This document shows, piece by piece, positions 9,852-17,964 of a DNA stretch of 64,000 nucleotides; within the stretch, counting starts at the first letter, position 1, and every line of letters begins with the position of its first letter. Below the pieces are notes generated by a model. It worked only from the letters and a program-made list of their open reading frames with translations, ran no database searches and was not told where the DNA came from. The position numbers and the translations under genes were made by a program. This DNA is from an uncultured archaeon (GTDB taxonomy: Archaea > Thermoproteota > EX4484-205 > JAAOZP01): contig CALIBN010000006.1 of NCBI GenBank assembly GCA_938045545.1, positions 62,001-126,000 on the forward strand, read 5' to 3'.

Positions 9852-10010
9852 GAATATATCGCAGCCTCCCTGTTGGAGAGCCTCGGCCATTCGATCTTGA
9901 GAAGAGGAAACCTGTGGTTGTTGGAGGAATCAAAAATAGCGGAGATAGACATCGTTGCCAAGGATTCTGATGGAAACGTTTTTGCAGTGGAGGTTAAGTA
10001 GGGAAAAGCC
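9852..10010 (+). pseudogene. Relic of a PD-(D/E)XK nuclease-like gene, paralogue of the gene at 12241
   Basis: Directly after the stop of the surface-protein relic, and in the same frame, the translation reads AASLLESLGHSIL and then KIAEIDIVAKD and NVFAVEVK. This matches ATSILEKLGYTVL, KVAEIDLMARD and DVLAVEVK in the intact gene at 12241. At DNA level a one-base loss near 9900 and a one-base gain near 9938 put RKPVVVGG out of frame (RKPIVVGG in the intact copy). A TAG at 9999-10001 replaces the Ser codon after EVK. Similarity fades by about 10015. Confidence 0.7.
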
Positions 10011-10089
10011 ACTGTATTCAAAACCTATTTCAACCGGCCGAATGTCAGAATCCTTACCCATTGCTAAGGCGACAATATTCTCTAACTCT

Positions 10090-11040
10090 TTAACCTTTCG
10101 CTGAAGCTTGTGAACACTGTTTTTTCAACGCTGCTTGTCTCGCTTCAGAAGCCCGCTTAAAATATTCCTCCCTGGTTTCCAGGCTGAACTCTTCGATAAC
10201 GTTTCCCACGGTAGTCTCCTCGGCTTCGCAAGACATGAGGAACACTGCTTCCGGACGAGCCACTTCGAAACGGATCTTTGAACCATACTTCTCTTTTATC
10301 CGATCCATTTTTTCCCAGTTGTAGTCCAGATGCAGAACCTCGTAATCCAGGTTTATCTCGCAGGATATAACCGGCTGGTAGCTGCTGGAAACAGCTAGAA
10401 CCCTGCCCAAGGGGTTTATAATCATGCTTCCTCTGTCGTCAGCTATTGAGGAAACCATGTAGACACCATGGTTAAAAGCCCATGTCTTCAACTGTAGTCC
10501 ACCAGGATACATGGATGGGAAGAAAACGATCTTAACCCGGTTGTCGGCCAAGCCTTTAATAACGTCTTCGAAATTCAGGTCGAAACATATTGCCACGCCG
10601 ATTTTCCCAAGCTCCAGATCGAACACCTTAGCCTCAACCCCCGGCGTAACGCCCGCTTCAATCTCCCATATCGTAGGGTGAATCTTATCATAGCTTCCAA
10701 CATACTCCCCGTCTCTGCCTATTAAAACAGCCGAGTTGTAAACTTTACTGCCATCCCTCCGCATCATGGGGAAGACTATGTGAACCCTGTTCCGCCTGGC
10801 GAAGGACGATACTCTTGTGAAGATTGCTCCCGGGATTTCCTCAGCGTTCCTCACCATCTCCTCCAAGCTTAACCCTAGAAAAGGCGAGCACTCAGGAAGG
10901 CAAATTACATCAGGCTTATCGAAAACGGCTCTGTTTAAAAGCCTCAGTATTTCCTTAACATTGTCCTCTATCGTTTCGCTGACTGTTTCACCCCTGATTC
11001 CTCTAAAAGTTACAGTGGCTACGCGAACATTCTTGGCCAA
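10090..11040 (-). CDS. Carbon-nitrogen hydrolase (nitrilase superfamily)
   Basis: Numbering from the longest frame (GTG at 11064), the catalytic triad is clear: Glu58 in CLPECSP, Lys127 in YDKIHP and Cys160 in VAICFDLNFED. The fold hydrolyses amides or nitriles, as in N-carbamoyl amino-acid amidohydrolases, omega-amidase and aliphatic amidases. Substrate is not resolvable here. The C-terminal 60 residues are extra and helical. The bidirectional TATA at 11066-11075 predicts transcription from about 11044, so I prefer the TTG start at 11040, giving MAKNVRVATVTF. Divergent from the dehydrogenase gene. Confidence 0.85.
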   Translation of the reverse strand: MAKNVRVATVTFRGIRGETVSETIEDNVKEILRLLNRAVFDKPDVICLPECSPFLGLSLEEMVRNAEEIPGAIFTRVSSFARRNRVHIVFPMMRRDGSKVYNSAVLIGRDGEYVGSYDKIHPTIWEIEAGVTPGVEAKVFDLELGKIGVAICFDLNFEDVIKGLADNRVKIVFFPSMYPGGLQLKTWAFNHGVYMVSSIADDRGSMIINPLGRVLAVSSSYQPVISCEINLDYEVLHLDYNWEKMDRIKEKYGSKIRFEVARPEAVFLMSCEAEETTVGNVIEEFSLETREEYFKRASEARQAALKKQCSQASAKG

Positions 11041-11065
11041 CTTGTTTCTAAACACCCGTCTCACG

Positions 11066-11075
11066 ATTTAAATAT
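11066..11075. promoter_or_regulatory. Bidirectional TATA element
   Basis: ATTTAAATAT is nearly symmetric. It is centred 31 bases upstream of the ATG at 11102 (plus strand) and about 30 bases from the TTG at 11040 (minus strand). It fits near-leaderless divergent transcription of dehydrogenase and nitrilase, and it decides both start choices. Confidence 0.55.
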
Positions 11076-11101
11076 TGCTCACGTTTTTCAGAAACAAGGC
11101 T

Positions 11102-12124
11102 ATGAGTAGAAAGGATGAGAAAATCAGGGTTCTAATAACGATACCTAGAGCCCTCTACAAGAAGGTCTCAAGGGTTGAAGACGAGGAGACGCTTAAGTCT
11201 TTTTCAGAATGCGTTTTCAACCCATTGGACAGGAATCTTACCGAGGAGGAGCTGTCACAGCTCATAGTTGACGTAGACGGGTGTATTACAAGCTGGGGCT
11301 CTCCAAGGTTCACCGAAGCAGTTTTGAATAACGCTAACAGGCTTAAAATCATTGGCCACGCTGCTGGAAGCGTTAAACCCTACGTGACAGACGAGGTTTT
11401 CAAGAAAGGAATAGTGGTTGTTAACGCTGCTTCAACAATAGCCAAACCCGTGGCGGAGTTTACCCTCGCGATGATTCTGAACTGTTTAAGGGGAATACCG
11501 AAGTATGTTGAAGCAATGAGTAGAAGAGCCTGGAGCTATAGGGATCAGAAGAGCTTTACGACTTATGATTTGAGAGGGAAGACGGTGGGAATAATAGGGT
11601 TTGGCGCTGTTGCCAGTGAATTGGTGAAACTGCTTAAACCGTTCGAAGTCGACGTGATTGTACACGACCCATATGTGGAGCCCAGCCAAGCTGCTGCATG
11701 CGGTGTTAGGAAGGCTGATTTAAACGGGCTGCTTTCACGTTCAGACGTGGTTACTCTCCATGCTGCTTCAACCCCGGAGACCCGTCACATGATTGGCGAG
11801 AAAGAGTTGAGACTGATGAAGCCTACAGCCTACCTGATAAACACGTCCAGAGGTGCCCTCATAGATGAGAACGCCCTGGTTAAAGCTTTAAAGGAGAAAT
11901 GGATTGCGGGGGCTGCTCTGGATGTTTTTGAACAGGAGCCTTTGGAAACCAGTAGTCCACTGTACGACTTGGAGAACGTGTTTTTAACACCCCATGTGGC
12001 AGGAGGGTCTGATGAGAGTATGAGAAATTTGTTCGGCACTATCGTCGAGGATTTTAAAAGATTCTTTTCAGGAGAGAAGCCTGTCAACACAGTGCTATAC
12101 GAGAGGCTTAAAGTTCTTGCCTGA
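11102..12124 (+). CDS. D-isomer-specific 2-hydroxyacid dehydrogenase
   Basis: About 340 residues. The Rossmann motif is GKTVGIIGFGAVASELVKLL, with an acidic residue at the end of the next strand (IVHDPY) that favours NAD. The catalytic trio is visible as Arg in NTSRGALID, Glu in DVFEQEP and His in TPHVAG. Family members reduce 2-keto acids or oxidise D-2-hydroxyacids (glyoxylate, hydroxypyruvate, D-lactate, phosphoglycerate). There is no ACT domain, so it is not classical long SerA. The frame is open to a TTG at 11075, but that lies inside the TATA box, so ATG 11102 is chosen. It could use D-lactate from MurQ, but that is only a suggestion. Confidence 0.88.
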   Translation: MSRKDEKIRVLITIPRALYKKVSRVEDEETLKSFSECVFNPLDRNLTEEELSQLIVDVDGCITSWGSPRFTEAVLNNANRLKIIGHAAGSVKPYVTDEVFKKGIVVVNAASTIAKPVAEFTLAMILNCLRGIPKYVEAMSRRAWSYRDQKSFTTYDLRGKTVGIIGFGAVASELVKLLKPFEVDVIVHDPYVEPSQAAACGVRKADLNGLLSRSDVVTLHAASTPETRHMIGEKELRLMKPTAYLINTSRGALIDENALVKALKEKWIAGAALDVFEQEPLETSSPLYDLENVFLTPHVAGGSDESMRNLFGTIVEDFKRFFSGEKPVNTVLYERLKVLA

Positions 12125-12199
12125 GGTTTTTGAACCGAGTGAAACATTCGACAGCGTCATTTTATGCAAGCATATTATTCCTCATAGAAAAAATAAACA

Positions 12200-12208
12200 C
12201 TTAAATAA
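12200..12208 (+). promoter_or_regulatory. TATA box of the nuclease-like gene
   Basis: CTTAAATAA is centred about 37 bases before the ATG at 12241, which predicts a short leader of about 10 bases. Confidence 0.4.
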
Positions 12209-12240
12209 GAAAACAGGATAAACAAACTGTAAACCAGTTA

Positions 12241-12930
12241 ATGAGAAAAGGATTGGATGCAGAAGACGTTGCGACCTCAATCTTGGAGAAGCTCGGCTAC
12301 ACGGTTTTAGAAAAAAGGAAGCCTATAGTAGTTGGAGGAGTGAAGGTTGCCGAGATAGATCTGATGGCAAGAGACCAGGAGGGGGATGTTTTAGCGGTTG
12401 AGGTTAAGTCTGGAAAGGCCTCAGTCACGGATGTTAGACAGGTTTTCAGCAACTCCAAGCTTTTAAAGGTCAAGCCGCTGCTAGTCTGCAAAGGCTTTTC
12501 AGACGCTTCAGCGCTCAGCCTCGCCAGCGAGCTGGGAGTCAGATATATCCTTCTACCAGAGTACTATCTTCTCACGTTTGAAGATTTCAAAGAGGTTTCC
12601 AGAGAGATTATACATGACTTGTTAACGCTTTACTTCTCAGCGGAGGTTCAAGAAATCAGTAGTGAAGAGGAGAAAATAGTTGAGGCCGTTGCTCGTTCAA
12701 ACAGCTTTACTGAAGCCTCGGGAAGGCTGAATGTTTCAGAAGAGGAGCTTGGCAGAATGGTTTCCAGCATGAGTATTTTCAGGCCTTCGGACAGGCAGAG
12801 CTTCAGCCAACTTAGGCTTAGAGCAATGCTTGTTAAAAGCAGGCTTAAAGAGAAGAGGCTTGTTGAAAACATTGAGCGTAGACTTGATGCTCTGGAAAAA
12901 AAGATAAATGGTTTGAAGGATAAAAAATAA
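12241..12930 (+). CDS. PD-(D/E)XK nuclease-like (RecB/YraN-type) protein with C-terminal HTH and coiled coil
   Basis: 229 residues. Residues 5-95 form a compact restriction-endonuclease-like core. A helix (AEDVATSILEKLGYTVLEK) leads into AEIDLMARD and VLAVEVKSGK, which give the Asp and Glu-x-Lys metal site, followed by TDVRQVF. Residues about 130-175 look like a winged or simple HTH (SFTEASGRLNVSEEELGRMV). The last 35 residues are a charged coiled coil (RRLDALEKKINGLKDKK). Probably a DNA-binding nuclease or repair factor. Its target is unknown. A broken paralogue lies at 9852-10010. Confidence 0.7.
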   Translation: MRKGLDAEDVATSILEKLGYTVLEKRKPIVVGGVKVAEIDLMARDQEGDVLAVEVKSGKASVTDVRQVFSNSKLLKVKPLLVCKGFSDASALSLASELGVRYILLPEYYLLTFEDFKEVSREIIHDLLTLYFSAEVQEISSEEEKIVEAVARSNSFTEASGRLNVSEEELGRMVSSMSIFRPSDRQSFSQLRLRAMLVKSRLKEKRLVENIERRLDALEKKINGLKDKK

Positions 12931-12939
12931 GGGATTATT

Positions 12940-13620
12940 TTACCCGAGCTTCCTGTGGCAGAACCACCAGTCGAAGCACTCGAATTCACCTGCTTTCGCC
13001 TTCTCGAGACGGGTTTTCGCCGTTTCCACGTCTCTGGCAGGTGGGATTATCACATGATCCTTAATCAGCTCGTTGTTAGGCCAGTCCGCCGGCATCGCTA
13101 CACCATTCTTGTCCGATATCTGCATCGCCTCAACGATCCTAACAATCTCATCCATATTCCTCCCCAGCTCCTGAGGATAGTAGAGGATTATGCGTATCTT
13201 TCCCCTGTCGTCGACCACGAATACGGCTCTAACGGTATTCGTCCCTTTCCCAGGGTGGATAAGACCCAGCTTCTCAGCAACCTCGCCGGTGTCAGCTATT
13301 ATCGGAAACCTTATCTCTACGCCCAGTTTCTCCCTTATCCACTCCATCCATTTTATGTGTGAGAAAACCTGGTCTACGCTTAGGCCGATTAACTCGCAGT
13401 TTAACGCTTTAAACTTGTCATACCTTTTCTGGAAGGCTACAAACTCCGTTGTGCAGACTGGAGTGAAGTCTGCAGGATGGCTGAACAGCACGAACCATTT
13501 CCCTGCAAAAGCCTTAGGTAGCTCTATAACTCCGTGCGTCGTTTGAACCTTTATTTCTGGAAAATCGTCCCCTAGGAGAGGCATGCTCCTTCTTTTAATC
13601 TCCATAGTTTTTTCTTCCAT
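12940..13620 (-). CDS. Peroxiredoxin, archaeal Prx6-like
   Basis: 226 residues. The peroxidatic Cys56 is in [10 protein letters not shown]. Two C-terminal cysteines, Cys215 and Cys221 (ECFDWWFC), have the same C-x5-C spacing as in the Aeropyrum thioredoxin peroxidase family. The long C-terminal arm is that of the decameric archaeal enzymes. It reduces H2O2 and alkyl hydroperoxides in the cytoplasm. The TATA at 13642-13650 is about 26 bases upstream of the ATG, which makes the mRNA leaderless and supports this start. An ATG at residue 6 is possible. Confidence 0.93.
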   Translation of the reverse strand: MEEKTMEIKRRSMPLLGDDFPEIKVQTTHGVIELPKAFAGKWFVLFSHPADFTPVCTTEFVAFQKRYDKFKALNCELIGLSVDQVFSHIKWMEWIREKLGVEIRFPIIADTGEVAEKLGLIHPGKGTNTVRAVFVVDDRGKIRIILYYPQELGRNMDEIVRIVEAMQISDKNGVAMPADWPNNELIKDHVIIPPARDVETAKTRLEKAKAGEFECFDWWFCHRKLG

Positions 13621-13641
13621 TCAACAATGCCTTGTTTTGCC

Positions 13642-13650
13642 GATATATAA
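13642..13650 (-). promoter_or_regulatory. TATA box of the peroxiredoxin gene
   Basis: TTATATATC on the minus strand, centred about 26 bases upstream of the ATG at 13620. It implies a leaderless transcript. Confidence 0.6.
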
Positions 13651-13654
13651 GTTT

Positions 13655-14046
13655 TTCCAAAATTTCGAATCTGCGATACTTATTCTAGGCAATCCAGTTG
13701 ATAGATATTTTTCCAGGAGCATTCCTCCCATTCACATCGAAAAGCTTCTAACAATTCATATTCTTCCTAATTTACTTTAGTGAGAAGGGCCTCTTCCCTG
13801 AGTGCGGTTTATCAGTTTCCCATCATCTATGCCAGAGCGCCAGAGACCCCGTGAAAAATCCTATTTCTGTAAGCGTAATGGTAATTTCGCAAGGACATCA
13901 AAAATAATTTTTCACGCAATCAAAGGTTTATTCCAAGCTTTCCGAATCATAAAGTCACAATCCAATATTCATCTTTTATACAAATCTCAAATACTGTTCC
14001 CCATATTTCTCCAGAGTAGTTACGCGAAGCTCAATAAGTGTTTTAC
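13655..14046. other. Non-coding gap of about 390 bases, nothing recognised
   Basis: It lies between the peroxiredoxin promoter and the 3' end of the thiamine-locus ATPase. The short plus-strand frames (to 13780 and 14050) have no recognisable product, odd composition and no ribosome-binding site. No tRNA or hairpin terminator is evident. AT-rich stretches near 13900-13990 could be decayed sequence. Confidence 0.4.
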
Positions 14047-14616
14047 CTAATCAATTCTCAAGACATGGTTAAATCTACTCATCAACATATCCAGTAGCCT
14101 TTTCTCTTTTTCAGAAATCCCTGAGCCTTTATCGTCCATTAGAGATTTATTGTAATATGAGTTTGCGACAACAGTGTTGGATAATTCTAGGCATTCGATT
14201 ATTTTAAAAACGTTGCCAGAGTGCAAATAGATTGAGAGATCATTAATTAAGAGAATTGGCGTAAGTTTCATTAAAAATTCTTCAATCAGGGGTTCAATCA
14301 TCATTCTGTTAAACTCTGCAAGACTGAGAACTTCCTCTTTACTTTTGCCTTCTATTCTCGGAGCTCTTATTATCTGCGGTATCAAATATCTGACTTTGAA
14401 AACTTTAGGAGTATAGGAAGAAATCCTGCCTCCTACTCCTGGCACGGTTGTGGGCGACATGTCTATTACTGTTATATCGCTAGGTGAAACTTTTTCAAGA
14501 AGCCTATCTAGTATTTCTGCAGTAATTTTTGTTTTACCACTACCCATCTTTCCAAGTATCAATATCTTTCTTCCTAAAACGTCTTGAATAATATTATTCA
14601 ATGTCCTTAAGAGCAC
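14047..14616 (-). CDS. P-loop NTPase of unknown function in the thiamine operon
   Basis: 189 residues. Walker A is GKMGSGKTKI near residue 22, and a hydrophobic strand ending in Asp (ILLINDLS) is a likely Walker B. There is no ABC signature, so it is not an ECF ATPase. The middle (SPTTVPGVGGRIS) and the end (NTVVANSYYNKSLMDDKG) suggest a small kinase-like or signalling ATPase. I do not recognise the family. It overlaps the end of thiW by 23 bases and ends the thiDN-thiW transcript, so a role in thiazole uptake or thiamine salvage is inferred from position only. Confidence 0.65.
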   Translation of the reverse strand: MLLRTLNNIIQDVLGRKILILGKMGSGKTKITAEILDRLLEKVSPSDITVIDMSPTTVPGVGGRISSYTPKVFKVRYLIPQIIRAPRIEGKSKEEVLSLAEFNRMMIEPLIEEFLMKLTPILLINDLSIYLHSGNVFKIIECLELSNTVVANSYYNKSLMDDKGSGISEKEKRLLDMLMSRFNHVLRID

Positions 14617-15139
14617 CTACTTTATCTAAAGCCAAGGCTAATAATATTCCAATAATGCATCCACTCACAGAGCTTAACGCCCATCCCAGATACAGAGGCA
14701 GCAGTGCACCAAACCTTGATTGCAAAACTGCTCCGAAGAAAGGATCAACTATATACCATGAAACAGTACCACCTATGAAAACTGTCCCTACCGGCTCTCC
14801 TAATGACGCAAGAACAATTGCCCTTCTAATTTCAAACCTCTTCTTAAGTAGGATGTATAAAAATCCAACGACCAGTCCTCCTGGGATCCCGCCGGGATAA
14901 GCAAAAACCGTTCCCAATCCAAGCATTATTCGTAAAGTACCGACAATAATTGCACAGAGAGAAGCCCACAATGGGCCAACCATTATCCCGGCTAAAACAT
15001 TGATCACATGTTGACCTGGAAAAGCCTTTGTTGGACCCCATTGGAACCATGCTACTGGAGAAACAGCTAAAGCAATAGCTGAAAACAATGCTGAGAGCAC
15101 GAGCTTCCTTAAAGACTTGCCTTTAATCGTTTTAATCAC
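14594..15139 (-). CDS. thiW: ThiW, ECF-type thiazole/thiamine-precursor transporter S component
   Basis: 181 residues with about five to six hydrophobic segments. The family's conserved features are visible: KLVLSALFSAIALAVSP at the start, then WFQWGPTKAFPGQHVINVLAG, FAYPGGIPGGL and GEPVGTVFIGG. ThiW proteins are membrane S components that bind thiamine precursors, thought to be hydroxyethylthiazole, and work with a shared energising module. No EcfA/EcfT genes are in this window. The gene overlaps the thiDN stop by 8 bases and the downstream P-loop gene by 23, so the three form one operon. Confidence 0.88.
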   Translation of the reverse strand: MIKTIKGKSLRKLVLSALFSAIALAVSPVAWFQWGPTKAFPGQHVINVLAGIMVGPLWASLCAIIVGTLRIMLGLGTVFAYPGGIPGGLVVGFLYILLKKRFEIRRAIVLASLGEPVGTVFIGGTVSWYIVDPFFGAVLQSRFGALLPLYLGWALSSVSGCIIGILLALALDKVGALKDIE

Positions 15140-16496
15140 CCAATTCGGAAGCTATCATTAATACTTTAGTAGCTACTTCAACAGCGTTTCTGCCAAGTAT
15201 TCTTACCATTGGTTCTTTGCCAACATCCCCCAGGTCGTATATTACGTCCGGTATTTTTCCAGCATTTTCAATGGCTTTTCCAACACCCCATGGTAGGCTT
15301 TCCCCCTCCTTAGCTTTAACTTCTTCAGGCTCTTTTCTTCTGTCAAAAGATGAAACTGTTAACTTCAATGATTTACATGCTTCAACTATCTCACTAGAGT
15401 ATTTTATATTCATGGCTGCTCTCCACTCCTCTTCATACTCCATCACCTTCAAAACTACTCTGGCTACGTGTGAAGAAGCACCGAACTCGGGGCCTCTAAT
15501 AGCAAGTATCCTGTCCCCTAATTTAATAAGTCTCCCAGGTATTCCAGCCACATCTGATACGGAATTGGCATACCGCTTGGGTAAGGCCATGACTATGTTG
15601 CTTCCAACCTCAGGAATCAGCTTCGCAATTTCTGATGACTCCAGCATCTTTACAGCCTTAGACAAATTCTCAATGACTCTGTATTTTTCGGCATCCCTCT
15701 CCATCCATGCTGTCGGATTAACTGGCCCATGTCCCTTGCCAATGTTTAAACCATATTCTATGGCGAGCTGGATGAATTTTTTAGCCTCTTCTAAGGCTTC
15801 CATAATGTTCTTGCCTTTAGCAAGCCCTGCGGCAATTGCTGCAGAGAAGCTACATCCTGTTCCATGCGTATTCCTCGTATCAATCCTGCTGCCATGCAGT
15901 TCATGAAACTCTCCGCCACTGTAAACTATGTCAACAGCTTCTTTGTTTTTCTCCAAATGGCCTCCTTTAACGACGACTGCCCTAGGACCTAATTCGGCGA
16001 TCCTTTCAGCAGCAGCCTGCATATCGTCCAGTTTTGAAATTTTCAACCCGCTTAAAACCTCGGCCTCGAATATGTTTGGAGTAACTACTGTTGCCACGGG
16101 TAAAAGCGTCTTCTTCACAGATTCCTCAGCCTCAGGCTTGAGCAAGCGGGCCCCGCTTTTAGCAACCATTACCGGATCCACAACCAACGGAAAACCGTAT
16201 TCTCGGACCTTTTTCGCAACTAGTTCTATTACCTCTTTTCTATGAAGCATGCCTGTCTTAGCAGCATCTATACCGATGTCTTCGAAGACGACATCTATCT
16301 GTTTTTCCACAATGCTTAGCTCCACATCCTGTATGGCAAAGACGCCAACAGTATTCTGTGCAGTTATTGCCGTTAATGCCACGGTTCCATGTACCCCCAT
16401 AACAGAGAATGTTTTAAGGTCAGCCTCTATTCCTGCCCCCCCACCAGAATCGCTTCCAGCTATAGTCATAGCAACAGGAATCCTCTTAGCCTTCAT
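15132..16496 (-). CDS. thiDN: Bifunctional HMP(-P) kinase / thiamine-phosphate synthase ThiDN
   Basis: 454 residues. Residues 1 to about 265 are ThiD ([13 protein letters not shown] near residue 14, [31 protein letters not shown] with the catalytic GTGC anion hole). They phosphorylate hydroxymethylpyrimidine to HMP-PP. Residues about 270-454 are ThiN ([37 protein letters not shown]), the archaeal thiamine-phosphate synthase that replaces ThiE. Length is normal for the fusion. The ATG at 16496 lies about 30 bases from the centre of a 20-bp palindrome over a TATA box, so transcription is probably near-leaderless and repressible. Confidence 0.95.
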   Translation of the reverse strand: MKAKRIPVAMTIAGSDSGGGAGIEADLKTFSVMGVHGTVALTAITAQNTVGVFAIQDVELSIVEKQIDVVFEDIGIDAAKTGMLHRKEVIELVAKKVREYGFPLVVDPVMVAKSGARLLKPEAEESVKKTLLPVATVVTPNIFEAEVLSGLKISKLDDMQAAAERIAELGPRAVVVKGGHLEKNKEAVDIVYSGGEFHELHGSRIDTRNTHGTGCSFSAAIAAGLAKGKNIMEALEEAKKFIQLAIEYGLNIGKGHGPVNPTAWMERDAEKYRVIENLSKAVKMLESSEIAKLIPEVGSNIVMALPKRYANSVSDVAGIPGRLIKLGDRILAIRGPEFGASSHVARVVLKVMEYEEEWRAAMNIKYSSEIVEACKSLKLTVSSFDRRKEPEEVKAKEGESLPWGVGKAIENAGKIPDVIYDLGDVGKEPMVRILGRNAVEVATKVLMIASELGD

Positions 16497-16516
16497 CTCT
16501 TATGCAAGCCGAAGTA

Positions 16517-16536
16517 AACATGTTTATAAACATGTT
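16517..16536. promoter_or_regulatory. Perfect 20-bp palindromic operator over the thiDN TATA box
   Basis: AACATGTTTATAAACATGTT is identical on both strands. Its centre TTTATAAA is a good TATA box, placed about 30 bases upstream of the thiDN ATG (16496) and usable toward the HTH gene at 16587. A dimeric repressor here would compete with TBP. Archaeal thiamine genes are known to be controlled by ThiR-type HTH proteins. Assigning this site to the adjacent HTH protein is inference. Confidence 0.7.
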
Positions 16537-16586
16537 GGCAACGTATTTTTTATGAAAACGCTTACGAGTACGTTATAAAAAGCTAC

Positions 16587-16835
16587 TTGCCTCAGTTGAG
16601 AGCGAGGATAGTTAGAGAGCTCATCGAGTCTCACGGTTGGAGTATAACGAGTGCAGTTAAGGCAATAGGGATCTCCTCGACTGCAGCCGCAAAGTACAAG
16701 AGGATAATAGCGACATCAAGCGGTTATTATAGCATAAGTTTAGATTCGTTCTCGAGAAGCTTTGCCGAGAGAATATTGAAAAACGAGCTTACGCCAAGCA
16801 GTTTCATAGAAGAAGTGTGCTTAAAGTGCATTTAG
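16587..16835 (+). CDS. Small HTH transcriptional regulator, ThiR N-domain-like (possibly frameshifted)
   Basis: 82 residues from a TTG. Residues 3-42 form a helix-turn-helix of the archaeal COG2522/ThiR kind (RIVRELIESHGWSITSAVKAIGISSTAAAKYKRI). The end, EEVCLKC, resembles the Cys-x2-Cys that closes that domain. Full ThiR proteins carry a C-terminal ThiN ligand domain, which is missing here; the only ThiN is on ThiDN. After the TAG, the +1 frame continues FRKEREEAFVSF to a TGA at 16929, so a one-base shift may have cut about 35 residues. Divergent from thiDN across the palindrome, hence the likely regulator. Confidence 0.6.
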   Translation: MPQLRARIVRELIESHGWSITSAVKAIGISSTAAAKYKRIIATSSGYYSISLDSFSRSFAERILKNELTPSSFIEEVCLKCI

Positions 16836-17001
16836 GAAAGAGCGAGAGGAAGCATTTGTAAGCTTCACAGAAAAGTTCAACCACAGCTTGAAAGCTGTAG
16901 AAGTTGTTTCAAAGTATTTCAGAAAATGACTGAGCGCGCATAGGAAGTATGTCAAGCGTAATGGCGTTTTTATGCTTGATGTCTGGAAAGCTCGAAAATA
17001 C

Positions 17002-17964
17002 TCACCAGCCTTTTAAAGCAGCCTCCTTTAAGACCCCGGCTGGAGGGTTTAACCCTGCCTCTCTAAAAGCTATTAAAAGTGCGCCCACGGCAGGAGGGTA
17101 TGCCGGTCTTTTAACATTAATCTTACCGTATTCTAATGAAAGGTGCTTCCTAATTCTTCTAGCCAGGATGTCCGAATGATGGTTAAACATTCCCCCTACA
17201 AGGTAAATGTTCAACTCGTCTCCACGGGTCAGCTTCATCTTTCTAGCCACAGCCAACACGCCTCTCGAGAGGGATTTCGCAGCATCCTCAATTATGCACC
17301 TGGCAACCACATCGCCTTTCTCAGCCTCAGCCTTAACTATTTTCGCGAAGAGCGCTATACGCTCCTTCCTCATCTCGTGGACACGCCTAGCCAATTCCTC
17401 CATACTCCTGGCTTTAAAGAAACTTTTAGCCTCCTCCTCAAGGCTCGTCCTACTTCCCCTTCCATCGTAAGACTGGAATGCTGCTCTCAAAGCCTCGATG
17501 GAAACAGAGTATGCCCCACCCTCATCGTTGAAAACGTGGCCCCATCCTCCTGCTCTGAAAAATGAGCCTCCCGACACTCCTACAACAACCGAGCCTGTTC
17601 CAACCACGACTATAATACCCTGCTCCCCCAACCCTAAGCAGGCTGCTGCAGCAGCCTCAACATCGCTTTTGACCAGGATTTTACCAGCCCTAATCCTGTT
17701 TCGAAACAGTTTTTCAAGCATTCTCCTTGCTGTCCAGGCTCCCGAAAGACATAGTGCTACAACTTCAGCCTCGACGCACCCGAGTTTCCCCAGGGCTCCG
17801 TTAAACGCTCTCACCACTGAAAGCAGAGTTGTTTCAGGGCCTGCTGAAAGAATGTTTGACGGCCCGGATTTGCATGCGGCAACACGCCAACTGCCGGTTT
17901 CAACGGCCAGACACCTTGTTGAGCTCGCACCCCCGTCTACACCGGCTACAACAATGCGTTTCAA
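17002..17964 (-). CDS. BadF/BadG/BcrA-family amino-sugar kinase (GlcNAc/MurNAc kinase-like)
   Basis: 320 residues of the ASKHA fold. The phosphate-1 loop is GVDGGASSTRC, phosphate-2 is VVGTGSVVVGVSGG followed by AGGWGHVFNDEGGAY, and the adenosine motif is YLVGGMFNH. The spacing and the GWGHVFNDEGGAY block match N-acetylglucosamine kinases of the NAGK/MurK group, which make 6-phosphates. It overlaps the NamZ gene by 4 bases (ATGA) as the last gene of its operon, and MurQ, which needs MurNAc-6-P, is encoded nearby. So MurNAc and/or GlcNAc is the likely substrate. Which sugar is preferred cannot be told. Confidence 0.8.
   Translation of the reverse strand: MKRIVVAGVDGGASSTRCLAVETGSWRVAACKSGPSNILSAGPETTLLSVVRAFNGALGKLGCVEAEVVALCLSGAWTARRMLEKLFRNRIRAGKILVKSDVEAAAAACLGLGEQGIIVVVGTGSVVVGVSGGSFFRAGGWGHVFNDEGGAYSVSIEALRAAFQSYDGRGSRTSLEEEAKSFFKARSMEELARRVHEMRKERIALFAKIVKAEAEKGDVVARCIIEDAAKSLSRGVLAVARKMKLTRGDELNIYLVGGMFNHHSDILARRIRKHLSLEYGKINVKRPAYPPAVGALLIAFREAGLNPPAGVLKEAALKGW

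Noticed and set aside
13780..13860. Possible box C/D-like RNA (ATGATGG and CTGA on the minus strand)
   Set aside because: The C-like and D-like boxes are only a few bases apart and the C box is imperfect, so no guide region is possible.
15217..16245. Long plus-strand frames opposite thiDN
   Set aside because: Low-complexity Ser/Ala-rich shadows of a clearly assigned gene.
16497..16586. TPP riboswitch upstream of thiDN
   Set aside because: The promoter places transcription within a few bases of the ATG, leaving no room for a leader. The palindrome is a DNA operator instead.
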